Assembly: GCA_947461165.1 (NCBI GenBank)
Contig: CANHJR010000038.1
Coordinates: forward strand, 1 to 8,373
Length of the DNA stretch: 8,373 nt
Direction of reading: 5' to 3'
Origin: Saprospirales bacterium
GTDB lineage: Bacteria > Bacteroidota > Bacteroidia > Chitinophagales > JADJOU01
The translations under genes and the position numbers were made by a program. Position 1 is the first letter of the stretch; every line of letters starts with the position of its first letter. Under the pieces are notes generated by a model, which was not told where the DNA came from, did no database searches, and worked only from the letters and a program-made list of their open reading frames with translations. This document shows, in pieces, positions 7,071 to 8,373 of this stretch.

Positions 7071-7099
7071 CAAAGGTAGACATACTAGAATGAATCAAA
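7071..7099 (-). promoter_or_regulatory. Promoter of the typA-prmC-glycosyltransferase cluster
   Basis: On the minus strand a TTTG -33 element (CAAA at 7096-7099) is followed, after 17 nt, by TACCTTTG (CAAAGGTA at 7071-7078), a full match to the TAnnTTTG -7 consensus. The predicted leader before the GTG at 7032 is about 30 nt, A-rich and without a Shine-Dalgarno sequence, as is usual in Bacteroidota. This is the only promoter in the window with both elements at normal spacing. Confidence 0.7.
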
Positions 7100-7415
7100 G
7101 ACTAAAGTTTGTTTCCAAAAGAAAATCTTGTGCTCAATTCTGTAGATGACTGAAAGACGAGATATCATTTCAAACCTTGACAACGAATTTATTCGTCAAA
7201 AAGATATGGTTTTTTTCATTGAGATTCATACAATGCAGAACCAGAATTGAATGTAAAAAATGCATTTTTTTTGCCTAGAATCTAACAAAAAAAATAAAAA
7301 CGTCAAAAATTTGGTTGTCTCACAGGGTGGTTTCGTTAATGTTATGAATTTAACTATGGATTTCTTATCTAACAAATGTCGAAAAAAATACCAAGTAGTT
7401 TTCTCTAAGAACTAT
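7100..7415. other. AT-rich divergent intergenic region, no gene seen
   Basis: Between the promoters of typA and the GEVED gene lie about 315 nt with no convincing coding sequence. A 34-codon frame at 7146-7250 has no recognisable product. Visible structure includes a hexamer palindrome ACGAAT-TT-ATTCGT (7183-7196), a self-complementary A6-TGCA-T6 tract (7255-7270) and a run of eight A at about 7287-7294. These A/T tracts may bend DNA. No tRNA, riboswitch or small RNA is recognised. Confidence 0.5.
7255..7270. repeat. A6-TGCA-T6 palindrome (A/T tract)
   Basis: Six A, the tetramer TGCA and six T form a perfect 16-bp palindrome, with two further T after it and another A-rich stretch about 15 nt later. 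Phased A-tracts commonly bend DNA or favour nucleoid proteins. It could also be part of a weak hairpin with a U-run. It lies about 145 nt upstream of the GEVED gene's -7 element, and no function is shown by sequence alone. Confidence 0.35.
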
Positions 7416-7423
7416 TATCTTTG
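7416..7423 (+). promoter_or_regulatory. -7 promoter element of the GEVED gene
   Basis: TATCTTTG, continuing as TATCTTTGCA, is a textbook Bacteroidota -7 element. It ends 26 nt before the ATG at 7450, giving a leader of about 20 nt that is nearly all A and T, including AATTTTAACAATT next to the start. No clear TTTG occurs at the -33 position; the area reads only CCAAGTAG. Confidence 0.65.
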
Positions 7424-7449
7424 CAATAAATAATTAAATTTTAACAATT

Positions 7450-8373
7450 ATGAAAAAACTAATTATACTAATTGTAAGCGTTTGTCTAGGGTTTCATCTA
7501 AGCAGCCAAACCTACTGCGCTAGCGTAGGGGATACCTTCAACGCCAACCAAAATATAAATATTATTAGGGTTACCCTATCTGGTGGAACAGGTGCTAACA
7601 TCAATAATACCACGCCTTGTTCCTCTCATGTAGGTTCTCAAGGAACTGGAACTGGCATTATAAGTAGGTACTCTGATTTTACAAACTCTAATGTACCGAA
7701 GAATATTGTTACAAAAGGTTCAACCATTTATTTAGAAGTTGAAACCGTAAAATGTAATACTATGAATTTTCAATATCAAACCAAGGTAGCCTTCTTCGAT
7801 TGGAATGATGACGGTGTGTTTCAATCAAATGAAAAATATCCTTTGAGTGTGTCACCCTTTACGGCAGCAGCTACCGCCAATCCGATCGTCGTTCCTACAT
7901 TTGCCGCTTCTGGGAATATTCGTATGAGAATCGTAGCCAGACAAGATACGCCTACGGCAAACATCTCAGCTTGCGGTCAAGGAGTCTTCAATACTAGTAT
8001 GGGTCAAGGCGAAACAGAAGACTATGAAATATCAATTGTAGGCTGTAGCAATCCTTTTAATGCTCGGATCAATGCTGTAAAGAATGGAACTAGTTTAATT
8101 CTCTCGGGCTTTCCTTCCAAAATAGATTCCGCTGTCATCTATACCTACTTCTGGACCAAAAATGGAAATCAATTTAGCGGTAGTGGGAATTCAACACTTA
8201 CCTTAACACTTAGTGATACAGGGTTTTATTGTGTGACCATTACGGCATCGAATGGTTGTACGGCGGACACTTGCTATAATTTCAATGGTTGTACGCAAGT
8301 CGTTACGACCACCCCAACGGGCAATGTGTTCCCAACGATAGGTAGTGCGTTTTGCATCAATGGAACCACCCCA
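7450..8373 (+). CDS. Partial CDS: secreted GEVED-domain protein with Ig/PKD-like repeat
   Basis: The frame is open from ATG 7450 to the right edge (308 codons, no stop), so the C-terminus is missing. Residues 1-20 are a signal peptide (KKLIILIVSVCLGF core, cleavage near LSSQ). From TYC (21-23) to about 197 runs a GEVED domain: FFDWNDDGVF at 115-124 carries the Asp/Asn-rich loop typical of this fold, GNIRMRIVAR follows at 155-164, and GETEDYEI (187-194) is the family's signature ending. Residues about 199-276 resemble an Ig/PKD-like module (YFWTKNG, then DTGFYCVTITASNGC). Cysteines occur throughout, which suits an extracellular disulfide-stabilised protein. In Bacteroidota such proteins are usually large, surface-bound or secreted through T9SS, and often multi-repeat adhesins or enzyme carriers. 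Neither a catalytic domain nor a sorting tail is visible here, so its role remains open. Confidence 0.85.
   Translation, partial: MKKLIILIVSVCLGFHLSSQTYCASVGDTFNANQNINIIRVTLSGGTGANINNTTPCSSHVGSQGTGTGIISRYSDFTNSNVPKNIVTKGSTIYLEVETVKCNTMNFQYQTKVAFFDWNDDGVFQSNEKYPLSVSPFTAAATANPIVVPTFAASGNIRMRIVARQDTPTANISACGQGVFNTSMGQGETEDYEISIVGCSNPFNARINAVKNGTSLILSGFPSKIDSAVIYTYFWTKNGNQFSGSGNSTLTLTLSDTGFYCVTITASNGCTADTCYNFNGCTQVVTTTPTGNVFPTIGSAFCINGTTP
8251..8295 (+). repeat. In-frame 12-bp direct repeat in the GEVED gene
   Basis: AATGGTTGTACG occurs at 8251-8262 and again at 8284-8295, 33 nt apart and in the same frame, so both encode the peptide NGCT. It marks the end of the first Ig/PKD-like module and the start of the linker. 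It may be a trace of module duplication or simply similar codon use at a recurring motif. Confidence 0.4.

Noticed and set aside
7146..7250. A 34-codon plus-strand frame starting at an ATG and ending in TGA (MTERRDIISN...)
   Set aside because: It is short, has no promoter or recognisable family, and overlaps an inverted repeat and a T-run. It fits chance in AT-rich intergenic DNA.
1..8373. Possible CRISPR array, transposon ends, tRNA, toxin-antitoxin pair or defence system
   Set aside because: No regularly spaced repeats, transposase, integrase, tRNA cloverleaf or paired small genes were found. The complete genes are ordinary chromosomal types.

Overview
The window looks like chromosomal DNA from a member of the Bacteroidota. 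Three things point there. The starts of several genes are preceded by the phylum's -7 promoter element TAnnTTTG, with no clear Shine-Dalgarno sequences. One secreted enzyme ends in a type IX secretion (T9SS) C-terminal sorting tail with a YPNP motif. The right-hand gene encodes a GEVED-type extracellular protein, a family common in this phylum. Genus cannot be read from the window.

Layout from left to right. Positions 1-52 (minus) hold the first 17 codons of a gene running off the left edge, whose N-terminus resembles MBL-fold hydrolases. Positions 53-269 are non-coding and AT-rich, with that gene's -7 element, a palindrome beside it and a longer 15-bp inverted repeat. Positions 270-1571 (minus) encode a secreted serine beta-lactamase-like hydrolase with a T9SS tail. 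Diverging from it, 1607-2578 (plus) encodes a YihY/BrkB-family membrane protein. A 183-nt convergent gap separates this from a three-gene minus-strand cluster read in the order typA/bipA (7032-5212), prmC (5185-4421), then an ArnT/PMT-like glycosyltransferase (4384-2762). Gaps of 26 and 36 nt suggest one operon, driven by a good promoter at 7071-7099. Positions 7033-7449 are a divergent, AT-rich intergenic region. From 7450 to the right edge runs an incomplete plus-strand gene for a secreted GEVED plus Ig/PKD-like protein.

Functionally, TypA (ribosome-associated GTPase) and PrmC (release-factor methyltransferase) both serve translation. The glycosyltransferase behind them is an envelope enzyme that probably shares their transcript without sharing their pathway. 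The serine hydrolase and the GEVED protein are both predicted exports, the first clearly by T9SS. I see no mobile element, CRISPR array, tRNA or rRNA, and no strong evidence for a wholly new multi-gene system. The most informative less obvious features are the truncated left-edge gene with its candidate operator, the possibly leaderless start of the serine hydrolase, and the long unfinished surface-protein gene on the right.
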